Shown one piece after another: positions 26,669 through 35,073 of a stretch of 64,000 nt of DNA (position 1 is its first letter; the number at the start of each line of letters is the position of its first letter). Source of the stretch: JAYPLE01 sp047627515 (GTDB taxonomy: Bacteria > Bacteroidota > Bacteroidia > Cytophagales > Cyclobacteriaceae); contig JBLHTU010000003.1 in the NCBI GenBank assembly GCA_047627515.1, positions 14,529-78,528 on the forward strand, read 5' to 3'. The notes beneath the pieces were generated by a model. That model ran no database searches. It was given only the letters and a program-made list of their open reading frames with translations, and was not told the DNA's origin. The translations under genes and the position numbers were made by a program.

Positions 26669-26676
26669 TAATTTTG
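26669..26676 (+). promoter_or_regulatory. Candidate -7 box (TAATTTTG) for Lrp/AsnC gene
   Basis: Matches the Bacteroidota TAnnTTTG consensus exactly and lies 69 bp before the chosen start. A TTTG at 26641-26644 could be the -33 element, though the 24-bp spacing is slightly long. Confidence 0.4.
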
Positions 26677-26745
26677 AATAATATTTCGAGAGTGATTAGT
26701 TTTAGCCTTCTTTAATTGCTGTATTCACAAAAACCAACATCCAGA

Positions 26746-27207
26746 ATGAGTAAAATTTATGAAATTGACAACGTGGATTTGAAAATCCTTAACATTTTAA
26801 CAGAAGATGCTAAGATTCCTTACACAGAAGTAGCCAAAAAGGTCTTTGTATCGGGTGGGACAGTACATGTTAGAATGAAAAAACTCGAAGAAATGGGTGT
26901 TGTCAGAGGAACTACTCTGAAAATGGATTACACCAAGCTTGGGTATGATGTGACCTGCTTTATGGGTATCTATCTTGAACGGAGTTCATTGTATGACAAA
27001 GCTGTTGCTCAACTACGTAATATTCCTGAAATCGTCAAGGTGCATTACACTACTGGCAACTACAATATCTTCTTGAAGATTCATTGTAGAGATACAAGAC
27101 ACTTAAAAGATGTGTTGCACGATAAGATTCAAAAAGTGGAAGGGATCGAACGAACGGAGACCTTCATTTCGCTAGAAGAGTCTTTAAACAGACATCTTTC
27201 ATTTTAA
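26746..27207 (+). CDS. Lrp/AsnC-family transcriptional regulator
   Basis: The ATG at 26746 gives a 153-residue protein starting MSKIYEIDNVDLKILNIL, the normal N-terminus for the family; an earlier in-frame start at 26716 would add ten unlikely residues. An AsnC-type helix-turn-helix lies at about residues 9-60 (ILTEDAKIPYTEVAKKVFVS, GTVHVRMKKLEEMGVV). A RAM ligand-binding domain follows (VTCFMGIYLERSS, TGNYNIFLKIHCRD). It probably responds to an amino acid. It lies about 110 bp upstream of sufB on the same strand; the inverted repeat between them could be its site, but many such genes are autoregulatory or global. Confidence 0.9.
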   Translation: MSKIYEIDNVDLKILNILTEDAKIPYTEVAKKVFVSGGTVHVRMKKLEEMGVVRGTTLKMDYTKLGYDVTCFMGIYLERSSLYDKAVAQLRNIPEIVKVHYTTGNYNIFLKIHCRDTRHLKDVLHDKIQKVEGIERTETFISLEESLNRHLSF

Positions 27208-27252
27208 ATTGAAATTAAGTCCTTGTTAGCTGAACCTTTTCCCTAGTTATTT

Positions 27253-27283
27253 GTACTTATTTAGAACGATTATAAATAAGTAC
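27253..27283 (+). promoter_or_regulatory. Inverted repeat in suf operon promoter
   Basis: Perfect 11-bp arms GTACTTATTTA (27253-27263) and TAAATAAGTAC (27273-27283) are separated by 9 bp and end 2 bp before a TACCTTTG box. A dimeric repressor bound here would cover the -33/-7 interval of the sufB promoter. The regulator is not identified; candidates are an Fe-S or redox-responsive factor or the adjacent Lrp-like protein. Confidence 0.6.
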
Positions 27284-27285
27284 TT

Positions 27286-27293
27286 TACCTTTG
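27286..27293 (+). promoter_or_regulatory. Candidate -7 box (TACCTTTG) of suf operon
   Basis: An exact TAnnTTTG match 27 bp before the sufB ATG. No convincing -33 TTG was found at the usual distance; the inverted repeat occupies that position. Confidence 0.5.
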
Positions 27294-27320
27294 TGAAGAC
27301 TAAAACTAACCAGGATCTGA

Positions 27321-28775
27321 ATGACAAACGATGATCAAATTTTAGAGGATTTCACCTCTAAGGAATATGAGCATGGATGGCACGTTGACTTTGAAGCTGA
27401 CGAAGCTCCAAAAGGATTAAACGAGGACATTGTCCGATTTATCTCTGCGAAGAAGCATGAGCCAGAATGGATGCTCCAGTGGAGATTAAAAGCTTTTAAA
27501 GTCTGGAAAGAGATGAAAGAGCCTCAATGGCCTAATGTTTCTTACCCAAAAATCGACCTTCAAGAGATTATCTACTATTCTGCACCAAAGCAGAAGAAAA
27601 AAGTAGATAGTTTAGACGAGATAGATCCAGAGTTGCTCAAAACATTTGATAGACTTGGAATCAGTTTAACTGAGCAAAAACGTCTAACGGGTGTTACTAC
27701 GATTGCCGTCGATGCAGTGATTGATTCAGTTTCCGTAGCAACGACCTTCAAAGAAACACTTTCTGAATTAGGAATCATTTTCTGTTCATTCAGTGAGGCC
27801 GTCAAAGACCACCCAGAGCTAATTAAAAAATATTTAGGTTCAGTCGTCCCTCAAAATGACAACTACTACGCTGCATTGAATTCAGCAGTATTTTCTGATG
27901 GCTCTTTCTGTTACATCCCAAAAGGTGTGAGATGCCCTATGGAGCTGTCCACGTATTTCAGAATCAACGCTGCGAACACCGGTCAGTTTGAGAGAACGTT
28001 GATTGTCGCGGAAGAAGGTAGCTACGTTAGTTACCTTGAAGGTTGTACAGCTCCACAGCGTGATGAAAATCAATTGCATGCGGCAGTAGTAGAAATATTC
28101 GCTGCCAAAAAAGCGGAGGTTAAGTATTCAACCGTGCAAAACTGGTACCCTGGCGACAAGAACGGTAAAGGTGGAATCTACAACTTCGTCACCAAAAGAG
28201 GATTGTGTGACGGTGACCATGCCAAAATCTCATGGACACAAGTAGAAACCGGTAGTGCTATTACATGGAAGTACCCTTCTTGTGTACTCAAGGGAGACTA
28301 CTCACAAGGAGAGTTCTATTCTGTAGCGGTTACTAATAATCATCAGCAAGCAGACACCGGTACCAAGATGATCCACATCGGGAAAAACACTAGGTCTAGA
28401 ATCGTATCGAAAGGTATTTCTGCAGGTCATTCTCAGAATAGCTATCGAGGGCAAGTTCAGGTGCTGAAAAGAGCAGACAATGCTCGAAACTTCTCACAAT
28501 GCGATTCCCTACTTATGGGTTCGTCATGTGGAGCCCACACCTTCCCCTACATTGATATTCAAAACAAATCCGCAATGGTGGAGCATGAAGCAACCACCTC
28601 GAAGATTGGAGAAGATCAGATTTTCTACTGTTTGCAAAGAGGAATAGATGAAGAGAGTGCAGTTGCGCTCATCGTCAATGGATTTGCAAAAGAGGTAATG
28701 AACAATTTACCAATGGAATTTGCTGTAGAAGCCCAAAAACTCCTAGCGCTCACACTCGAAGGAAGCGTAGGGTAA
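27321..28775 (+). CDS. sufB: Fe-S cluster assembly scaffold subunit SufB
   Basis: Core scaffold of the SUF system; with SufC and SufD it forms SufBC2D, on which clusters are built. The 484-residue protein has the SufB N-terminal region (WHVDFEADEAPKGLNEDIVR) and the beta-helix core (SDGSFCYIPKGVRCPMELST, EEGSYVSYLEGCTAP). It has conserved C-terminal residues (MGSSCGAHTFPYIDIQNKSA and MVEHEATTSKIGEDQIFY). The Cys of EGCTAP and SSCGAH are family-conserved and relevant to sulfur transfer. First gene of a seven-gene operon; sufC follows after 33 bp. Confidence 0.97.
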   Translation: MTNDDQILEDFTSKEYEHGWHVDFEADEAPKGLNEDIVRFISAKKHEPEWMLQWRLKAFKVWKEMKEPQWPNVSYPKIDLQEIIYYSAPKQKKKVDSLDEIDPELLKTFDRLGISLTEQKRLTGVTTIAVDAVIDSVSVATTFKETLSELGIIFCSFSEAVKDHPELIKKYLGSVVPQNDNYYAALNSAVFSDGSFCYIPKGVRCPMELSTYFRINAANTGQFERTLIVAEEGSYVSYLEGCTAPQRDENQLHAAVVEIFAAKKAEVKYSTVQNWYPGDKNGKGGIYNFVTKRGLCDGDHAKISWTQVETGSAITWKYPSCVLKGDYSQGEFYSVAVTNNHQQADTGTKMIHIGKNTRSRIVSKGISAGHSQNSYRGQVQVLKRADNARNFSQCDSLLMGSSCGAHTFPYIDIQNKSAMVEHEATTSKIGEDQIFYCLQRGIDEESAVALIVNGFAKEVMNNLPMEFAVEAQKLLALTLEGSVG

Positions 28776-28808
28776 TTTCAAAAACTGAACATTAGACTAA
28801 TAAAAGCA

Positions 28809-29570
28809 ATGCTTACGATCAATAATCTACATGCCAAAATTGAAGATAAACAAATCTTGAATGGCATTAATCTTGAAGTAAAAGCTGGTGAGGTTCACGC
28901 TATCATGGGACCAAACGGAAGCGGTAAAAGTACATTGGCATCCGTCTTGGCTGGAAGAGAGGAATATGAAGTTACTGAAGGAAGTGTTCAATATCTGGGC
29001 AAAGATCTTCTAGCGCTAGAAACAGAAGATCGTGCACGAGAGGGTGTTTTTCTAGCTTTTCAGTACCCAATTGAAATCCCCGGTGTGAGTACAACTAACT
29101 TCCTGAAGACAGCTGTCAATCAAGTAAGAGCATACAGAGGCGAAAAGCCTATGGATGCGGTTTCATTCTTGAAGATGATGAAGCAAAAAATGAAGATCGT
29201 CGAGATGGATCAGGCACTCTTAAGCAGATCACTCAACGAAGGCTTCTCTGGTGGGGAGAAGAAAAGAAATGAAATATTTCAAATGGCTATGCTCGAACCA
29301 AAACTCGCGGTTTTGGACGAGACAGACTCAGGATTGGATATCGATGCTTTAAAAATTGTGGCCAATGGTGTCAACTCTTTAAAAAGTGCCGATAATGCTA
29401 CAATTGTTATTACACATTATCAACGCTTATTGGATTACATCGTACCAGATTTTGTACATGTATTGTACAATGGCAGAATCGTGAAGTCTGGAGATAAATC
29501 TCTTGCACTTGAGCTGGAAAGCAAAGGCTATGATTGGATCAAAGCAGAAGTAGAAGAACAAACTGTCTAA
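28809..29570 (+). CDS. sufC: Fe-S assembly ATPase SufC
   Basis: ABC-type ATPase of the SufBC2D complex, 253 residues. Walker A is GPNGSGKST near residue 36, the ABC signature region reads LNEGFSGGEKKRNEIFQM, and Walker B is LAVLDETDSGLDID. The FSGGEKKRNEI and DSGLD forms are typical of SufC rather than importers. A downstream H-motif is seen in IVITHYQR. It starts 33 bp after sufB; sufD follows after one base. Confidence 0.97.
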   Translation: MLTINNLHAKIEDKQILNGINLEVKAGEVHAIMGPNGSGKSTLASVLAGREEYEVTEGSVQYLGKDLLALETEDRAREGVFLAFQYPIEIPGVSTTNFLKTAVNQVRAYRGEKPMDAVSFLKMMKQKMKIVEMDQALLSRSLNEGFSGGEKKRNEIFQMAMLEPKLAVLDETDSGLDIDALKIVANGVNSLKSADNATIVITHYQRLLDYIVPDFVHVLYNGRIVKSGDKSLALELESKGYDWIKAEVEEQTV

Positions 29571-29571
29571 T

Positions 29572-30834
29572 ATGAGTCAATTAGATACTATCAATATTGC
29601 AGAAGACCTTTTCGCAGAAGTCTTTCATAAATCAGGATTGAATGCCAATACTGAGAAAGCTCAGCTTTTTGAGGCATTCACTGCTGTCGGTTTGCCTTCG
29701 CAAAAACACGAAGAGTATAAATTTACGCAGATTACTGCCACACTGAAAAGACACCTTAAGTCCGCCAATGTTTTGCAAACTGAGACTCCAGAGCTAGAAG
29801 CTGTAAAGGACCTCTTTGAAAAAACAGAAGGACATCATATAGTGTACGTTAATGGATCTTTCGCTCCATCACTATCACTTATCAAGGTAGATGAAATCAC
29901 AAAAGTGCAGTCCCAAGAAGACACTTTTTTACTTAATAAACACACCACAGAAAACGAAGCCTTCTCACTGCTAAATGCTGCCTTTTCGACGCAATTTGCC
30001 TGCATCACTGTCGCGGAAAATAAAGAAAGCCTTCCGGTCATGGTATACCATCTTATTGATGGTAATCAGTCTGCAATCGTCAATCCTCGACTGCTTATCA
30101 AAGCAGAAAAAGGAAGTTCATTAAAGCTAAATGAGAAGTTTTATATCGATGGGGAAGAAAATCTCTTCATCAATAATGTGACTGAAGTTGAGGTAGGAAA
30201 AAATGCTGCCGTAAATATAACCAAGGTACAGAACCATGGTTCAAATATCGTTGTCGTCGACACAATGGCAGTATCACAAAAGAGAGATAGCAAATTCAAT
30301 GCTAACACCTTCTCTTTTGCTGGTAAAATGATCCGCAACAACCTGAACATTAGTCTTGACGAGGAGAATTGCGAAACGCACATGCACGGCTTATACCTTA
30401 TTGACGGAGCTACTCATGTGGATAATCATACATCCGTAGATCATAAGATTCCAAATTGCTTTAGCAATGAAGTCTACAAAGGAATCCTAGATGGAAAGTC
30501 TCATGCTGTCTTCAACGGTAAAATCTTTGTACGGCCAAATGCTCAGCAGACCAACGCTTTTCAATCCAACAAAAACGTATCTCTATCCGATGATGCGACA
30601 ATCAATACCAAACCTCAATTAGAGATATGGGCTGACGATGTGAAATGTTCACACGGCTGTACGATCGGAGAACTCGATAAAGAAGCGCTGTTTTATTTAA
30701 GAGCTCGTGGTCTAGATGAGAAGGCAGCAAAATCGCTGATTTTAATCGCTTTCGCAGAAGATACTTTTGAACATATCCCGTTTGATTTTGTCAAAGAAGA
30801 ACTACATCATTTGATTAATTCAAGACTCAGCTAA
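29572..30834 (+). CDS. sufD: Fe-S cluster assembly protein SufD
   Basis: Structural partner of SufB in SufBC2D, 420 residues. The N-terminal region is helical (FEAFTAVGLPSQKHEEYKFT). The beta-helix core and C-terminal region carry the SufD signature (ETHMHGLYLIDGATHVDNHT, FNGKIFVRPNAQQTNAFQSN, CSHGCTIGELDKEALFYLRA). Its stop overlaps the sufS start (shared A of TAATG), so translation is coupled. Confidence 0.96.
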   Translation: MSQLDTINIAEDLFAEVFHKSGLNANTEKAQLFEAFTAVGLPSQKHEEYKFTQITATLKRHLKSANVLQTETPELEAVKDLFEKTEGHHIVYVNGSFAPSLSLIKVDEITKVQSQEDTFLLNKHTTENEAFSLLNAAFSTQFACITVAENKESLPVMVYHLIDGNQSAIVNPRLLIKAEKGSSLKLNEKFYIDGEENLFINNVTEVEVGKNAAVNITKVQNHGSNIVVVDTMAVSQKRDSKFNANTFSFAGKMIRNNLNISLDEENCETHMHGLYLIDGATHVDNHTSVDHKIPNCFSNEVYKGILDGKSHAVFNGKIFVRPNAQQTNAFQSNKNVSLSDDATINTKPQLEIWADDVKCSHGCTIGELDKEALFYLRARGLDEKAAKSLILIAFAEDTFEHIPFDFVKEELHHLINSRLS

Positions 30835-32072
30835 TGGAAAGTACGGTCCATACCAAATTTGATATAAATGAAATAAGGAAACAGTTTCCTGTGCTAGATC
30901 AGACTGTCAATGGAAAACCATTGATCTATTTTGACAATGCAGCAACCTCACAAAAACCTAATATGGTGATCGATGCACTTATGAACTACTATCGTTCATA
31001 CAATGCTAACATCCATAGAGGGATTCATACCTTAGCCGAAAGAGCTACTGCTGCGTATGAGAATACTAGAAAAGCCACCGCCAATTTTATAAATGCTGCC
31101 GAACCAGAAGAAATAATCTTCACAAGAGGAACAACTGAGGGCATTAATCTAGTAGCGCAAAGTTACGGAAGGACCTTTTTAAAAGCAGGTGATGAGATCT
31201 TGATCTCAGCCATGGAACATCATTCAAATATCGTTCCCTGGCAGTTACTTTGTGAGCAAACAGGAGCTGTATTAAAAGTTGCTGATGTCAGCGATCGAGG
31301 GGAAATGGATATGGCCTCATTTGATCGTCAGCTTTCAGACAGAACAAAGATCGTCAGTATAGTCTACATCAGCAATACGCTAGGTACAATAAACCCGGTT
31401 AAGGATATCATCACTAAGGCACATGCGGTCAATGCTGTTGTGCTACTGGATGCAGCCCAAGCTACACCACATACATCGGTAGATGTGCAATCATTGAATG
31501 TTGACTTTCTTGCATTGTCATCTCACAAGATGTACGGACCAACCGGAACGGGTGTTCTATACGGTAAAAGAAGACTCCTAGAGAAAATGGCACCTTATCA
31601 AGGAGGTGGAGAGATGATCAAAGATGTGAGTTTTGCTAAAACTACTTATAACGAGATACCTTACAAATTTGAGGCCGGGACACCCAATATTGCAGATGTC
31701 ATTGGTTTTGGAAAAGCCATCGAATTTATTCAACATATAGGCATTGAAAACATAGCTGCGCAAGAAGACCTTTTGCTGCAACACGCGAATGAACTCATCT
31801 CTTCAATAGACGGTTTTGAACCAGTCGGTACAGCAGATCACAAGGCTGGCGTACTTTCCTTTAATTTCGAAGGCATTCATCCTTTTGATTTAGGAGTAAT
31901 GCTTGATGCTAAAGGGATTGCAATACGTACGGGCCATCATTGTACACAGCCGTTAATGGACCGGTATGGTATAGAAGGTACTGCGAGAGCTTCATTCGCA
32001 GTCTACAATACGATTGAGGAAGTAGACGCATTTATTGAAGGACTCGAGGATATAATTAAAAAATTGAGATAA
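30834..32072 (+). CDS. sufS: Cysteine desulfurase SufS
   Basis: PLP-dependent class V aminotransferase-fold enzyme that takes sulfur from cysteine for SUF. The 412-residue protein shows IYFDNAATSQKP at the N-terminus, AMEHHSNIVPW, the Schiff-base Lys in LSSHKMYGPTGTG, and the persulfide Cys in RTGHHCTQPLM, the type II (SufS) active-site loop. Coupled by single-base overlaps to sufD upstream and sufE downstream. Confidence 0.97.
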   Translation: MESTVHTKFDINEIRKQFPVLDQTVNGKPLIYFDNAATSQKPNMVIDALMNYYRSYNANIHRGIHTLAERATAAYENTRKATANFINAAEPEEIIFTRGTTEGINLVAQSYGRTFLKAGDEILISAMEHHSNIVPWQLLCEQTGAVLKVADVSDRGEMDMASFDRQLSDRTKIVSIVYISNTLGTINPVKDIITKAHAVNAVVLLDAAQATPHTSVDVQSLNVDFLALSSHKMYGPTGTGVLYGKRRLLEKMAPYQGGGEMIKDVSFAKTTYNEIPYKFEAGTPNIADVIGFGKAIEFIQHIGIENIAAQEDLLLQHANELISSIDGFEPVGTADHKAGVLSFNFEGIHPFDLGVMLDAKGIAIRTGHHCTQPLMDRYGIEGTARASFAVYNTIEEVDAFIEGLEDIIKKLR

Positions 32073-32503
32073 TGTCTATTGACGATAAGCAAGCAGAAAT
32101 AATTGAGGAGTTCGGCATGCTCGATGGAGACATGGAAATGTCTATAAACTACGTGATTGAACTAGGCCAGCGATTGGAGGATTATCCCGATGACAAAAGG
32201 GATGAGAATCATATTGTAAAAGGATGCCAGTCAAAGGTGTGGCTTGTCTCCACCCTTTCAGACAGTAAAATGTCTTTTGATGGCGATAGCAATACAGCTG
32301 TCACCAAAGGACTAGTCAGCTTGCTACTACGTGTTTTGAATAACGAAAAGCCAGAAGACATCCTAAATGCAGACCTGTATTTTCCCGAGAGGATTGGTAT
32401 GAACCGATTCATCGGAACACAACGATCTAATGGGTTTGCTGCTATGATCAAGCAAATGAGACTTGATGCACTTGCAATTAATAGTCAAATAGAATCAAAA
32501 TGA
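32072..32503 (+). CDS. sufE: Sulfur acceptor SufE
   Basis: Accepts persulfide from SufS and passes it to SufBCD. A 143-residue SufE-family protein with the acceptor Cys52 in VKGCQSKVW and the family motif NRFIGTQRSNGFAAMIKQMR at the C-terminus. The start overlaps the sufS stop; the 3' end overlaps the sufT-like gene by 4 bp. Confidence 0.95.
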   Translation: MSIDDKQAEIIEEFGMLDGDMEMSINYVIELGQRLEDYPDDKRDENHIVKGCQSKVWLVSTLSDSKMSFDGDSNTAVTKGLVSLLLRVLNNEKPEDILNADLYFPERIGMNRFIGTQRSNGFAAMIKQMRLDALAINSQIESK

Positions 32504-32829
32504 TGACTGATACTGAGAAGGATAACCTAGTAATGAAAGAGAAAGTCGTAGAGGCAATCAAAAGAGTCTTCGATCCAGAAATACCTGTAGATGTGTACGA
32601 GCTCGGACTTATCTATGAAATAAACATCTTTCCTGTAAATAATGTACATGTATTGATGACTTTAACTTCGCCTGCTTGTCCAAGTGCGGAAGAGATACCA
32701 GGAGAAATCGAAATGCGCATCAGAGAAGTAGAAATGATCAACGATGTAAATGTGGAAGTCACTTTTGACCCTCCATATGCGACGGAAATGATGTCTGAAG
32801 AAGCCAAGCTAGAGCTTGGTTTTATGTGA
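32500..32829 (+). CDS. sufT: SufT-like DUF59/MIP18-family Fe-S maturation protein
   Basis: A 109-residue DUF59 protein. The family core is visible (VFDPEIPVDVYELGLIYEI, then LTSPACPSAEEIPGEI with the conserved Cys). SufT/PaaD-like proteins help deliver Fe-S clusters to targets. It is much shorter than SufT proteins with an N-terminal extension and consists of the DUF59 domain only. Two consecutive ATG codons at the start; the 4-bp overlap with sufE places it firmly in the suf operon. Confidence 0.88.
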   Translation: MMTDTEKDNLVMKEKVVEAIKRVFDPEIPVDVYELGLIYEINIFPVNNVHVLMTLTSPACPSAEEIPGEIEMRIREVEMINDVNVEVTFDPPYATEMMSEEAKLELGFM

Positions 32830-32874
32830 AAAGAAAAGAGTTAGATTTAATTAATAGAATAAACATATAATAGA

Positions 32875-33291
32875 ATGTATCCAGAAGAACTTGTAAAGCC
32901 AATGAGATCAGAGCTTACTGAGGTAGGTTTTGAAGAATTCAAGACGGCAGCGGATGTTGACAATCACATGAGTGGCCACAAAGGCACTTCATTAGTGGTG
33001 GTCAATTCTGTATGCGGATGTGCTGCAGGCACAGCAAGACCAGGTGTTGCAATGGCACTGAATCAAAGCACTAAGAAACCTACACATTTAGCAACTGTAT
33101 TTGCAGGTGTAGATATGGAAGCTACCGCCAAAGCAAGGGAGTATACGCTACCCTACCCTCCTTCATCTCCAAGTATGGCACTCTTCAAAGACGGAGAGTT
33201 AGTGCACGTGGTAGAGAGACATCACATAGAAGGTCGACCTGCTGAAATCATCGCTCAGCATTTGGTGCAAGTTTTCGATGAGTTTTGTTAA
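32875..33291 (+). CDS. BrxA/BrxB-family bacilliredoxin-like protein
   Basis: A 138-residue YphP/YqiW (bacilliredoxin) family protein with thioredoxin fold. The CGC active-site motif is at residues 47-49 (VNSVCGCAAGTARPG), and PPSSPSMALFKDGELVHVVE follows. In Firmicutes these proteins remove bacillithiol from modified proteins; in Bacteroidota the low-molecular-weight thiol partner is less clear. It is the last gene of the suf operon, 45 bp after sufT and just before a strong terminator, suggesting protection or repair of cluster thiols (inference). Confidence 0.88.
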   Translation: MYPEELVKPMRSELTEVGFEEFKTAADVDNHMSGHKGTSLVVVNSVCGCAAGTARPGVAMALNQSTKKPTHLATVFAGVDMEATAKAREYTLPYPPSSPSMALFKDGELVHVVERHHIEGRPAEIIAQHLVQVFDEFC

Positions 33292-33310
33292 GACACTAAT
33301 TCAGTATAAA

Positions 33311-33342
33311 AAAGCCTTCTCCGATTAGAGAAGGCTTTTTTT
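33311..33342 (+). terminator. Rho-independent terminator of suf operon
   Basis: An 11-bp stem (AAAGCCTTCTC / GAGAAGGCTTT, 6-nt loop) ends in a T run, 19 bp after the bacilliredoxin stop. An ATG immediately follows the T run but is not the preferred start of the next gene. Confidence 0.88.
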
Positions 33343-33390
33343 ATGCCTAAAAACAAAGAAGCATCCATTTTTTTGATAGCTTCGCCATTG

Positions 33391-33873
33391 ATGGAAAGAC
33401 CACAATTTGACGACATTTTTATGGAGTTGGCAGTTAATCTTGCCAAAAGATCACATTGTATTAAACGACATGTGGGAGCTGTTGTTACGAAAGAAACAAG
33501 GATCATTTCGATTGGGTATAATGGGCCTCCTGCAGGCACACACAATTGTGATGATATGTGGCCAGATACAGGATGTACTAGAGATTCTAAAGGAGGTTGT
33601 TCACTGGCTATCCATGCAGAGCAGAATGCCTTACTTTATGCTGTTAAGAATAAGGCATCCGTAGAAGGCGCAACTATATATGTCACCTTATCTCCTTGCC
33701 TCGCTTGCGCTAGAATCATTTACACAATGGGCGTAATCAAGGTAGTCTACCTCAATTCTTATGCGCAGCACAAAGGCATAGCTATCGATGAAGGTGTAGC
33801 TTTTCTAAATCAATTCGGTGTAGAGACTGAGCAATATACCGGCTTAATTACTGAAGCTTCTGCTCTCACCTAA
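33391..33873 (+). CDS. dCMP deaminase (ComEB-like)
   Basis: Zinc-dependent deaminase converting dCMP to dUMP for thymidylate synthesis. From the ATG at 33391 (MERPQFDDIFMELAVNLAKR) it has 160 residues, the normal size. An in-frame ATG at 33343 would add a hydrophobic 16-residue leader and sits directly on the terminator T run, so I reject it. The zinc site is HAEQNAL plus PCLACA; an upstream HNCDD segment with Cys residues fits the ComEB/dCMP subgroup. A stand-alone gene between the suf operon and murB. Confidence 0.88.
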   Translation: MERPQFDDIFMELAVNLAKRSHCIKRHVGAVVTKETRIISIGYNGPPAGTHNCDDMWPDTGCTRDSKGGCSLAIHAEQNALLYAVKNKASVEGATIYVTLSPCLACARIIYTMGVIKVVYLNSYAQHKGIAIDEGVAFLNQFGVETEQYTGLITEASALT

Positions 33874-34039
33874 GCGCCTCCATCATACCATAGCCAATTA
33901 AATATCCCTCTCTCCTGCCTCTTTTTATAAATTGACAGAAACTTAGGTAAGTGCCTATCCATAAAAATCTATTTCGTTGAAACTCGTTGATTTGACCACC
34001 GGAGCAAGATAGCTCACCATTCCGGTTCAGAATTATTTC

Positions 34040-35056
34040 TTACACTACGTTCACTTCTCTTTGAAGCTCGATGCCAAAGTGTTTTTGCACAGAGGTTTGA
34101 ATCATCCTTGACAATTTAAGAATCTCCTTTCCGTCACCACCGCCATGGTTGACCAGCACCAAAGGCTGATACTCATGGACGCCTATCTTTCCTCTTCTTT
34201 TGCCCTTCCATCCTGACCGTTCGATAAGCCAAGCGGCTGGAATTTTCATCCATTTATCAGTGACCATATAGGACGGTATGTTTGGTTCTACTTCTTTTAG
34301 AGCTTCATAATGCTCTACCTCAATCATTGGGTTTTTAAAAAAGCTACCAGCATTACCTATGATTGCAGGGTCTGGTAATTTGGATTGCCTAATGGCGATA
34401 ACAGCTTCGCTAATCGACCGAATCGAAAGTTCGCTAACCCCCTTTTCATCTAACGTATCTTTTATAGCTCCGTAAGAAATGTCAAACTTTGGCTTTTTAG
34501 ATAACCTATAGGTTACGGATACAACTACATATTGATCTTTAAGTGAGGTTTTAAAAACGGAATGTCGGTAGCCGAACTGACAAGCGTCTCGGCGGAACTT
34601 AACGATTTCCTTTCTCCTGATGTCAAAGGCCTCTAGCTCCACGAAACAATGCATCTGTTCGACGCCATATGCTCCAATATTCTGCATCGGAGCAGCGCCT
34701 ACTGTCCCAGGTATTAGCGACAGATTTTCTAATCCTCCAAGACCTCTTTCAATACTCCATAATACGAGTTGATGCCATAACTCTCCAGCGCCTACCTTGA
34801 CCCATACAGATTCATGATCCTCTTTAATCACATCAAAACCATGATGTTTCATTAGTAGAATAGCTTTCTGCTGATTCCCCGTAAATAACACATTGCTGCC
34901 GCCTCCAAGAACCATCTTAGGCAAACTCTTGAATGCTTCGGAACTGTATGCTTCGTGCAGATCATCTTCATTGCGAATCTCTACTAGATAATTAGTCAGG
35001 TAGTCCAGCCCAAAAGTGTTGTAAGGTAAAAGCGAGATATTTTCATGTACTAGCAT
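34040..35056 (-). CDS. murB: UDP-N-acetylenolpyruvoylglucosamine reductase
   Basis: FAD- and NADPH-dependent second step of UDP-MurNAc synthesis for peptidoglycan. A 338-residue MurB of the E. coli (type I) size. Landmarks: NTFGLDYLTNYLVEI, FAD loop KMVLGGGSNVLFTG, IPGTVGAAPMQNIGAYGVE, catalytic region GNAGSFFKNPMI with the Ser proton donor, and KIPAAWLIERSGWKGKRRG near the C-terminus. Minus strand, 17 bp after the amidohydrolase gene. Confidence 0.95.
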   Translation of the reverse strand: MLVHENISLLPYNTFGLDYLTNYLVEIRNEDDLHEAYSSEAFKSLPKMVLGGGSNVLFTGNQQKAILLMKHHGFDVIKEDHESVWVKVGAGELWHQLVLWSIERGLGGLENLSLIPGTVGAAPMQNIGAYGVEQMHCFVELEAFDIRRKEIVKFRRDACQFGYRHSVFKTSLKDQYVVVSVTYRLSKKPKFDISYGAIKDTLDEKGVSELSIRSISEAVIAIRQSKLPDPAIIGNAGSFFKNPMIEVEHYEALKEVEPNIPSYMVTDKWMKIPAAWLIERSGWKGKRRGKIGVHEYQPLVLVNHGGGDGKEILKLSRMIQTSVQKHFGIELQREVNVV

Positions 35057-35073
35057 CCCTTCGACAGTTGATT

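Noticed and set aside
33343..33390. Upstream ATG for the dCMP deaminase
   Set aside because: It lies directly on the T run of the suf terminator and adds a hydrophobic leader not expected on this cytoplasmic enzyme; the ATG at 33391 fits the family.
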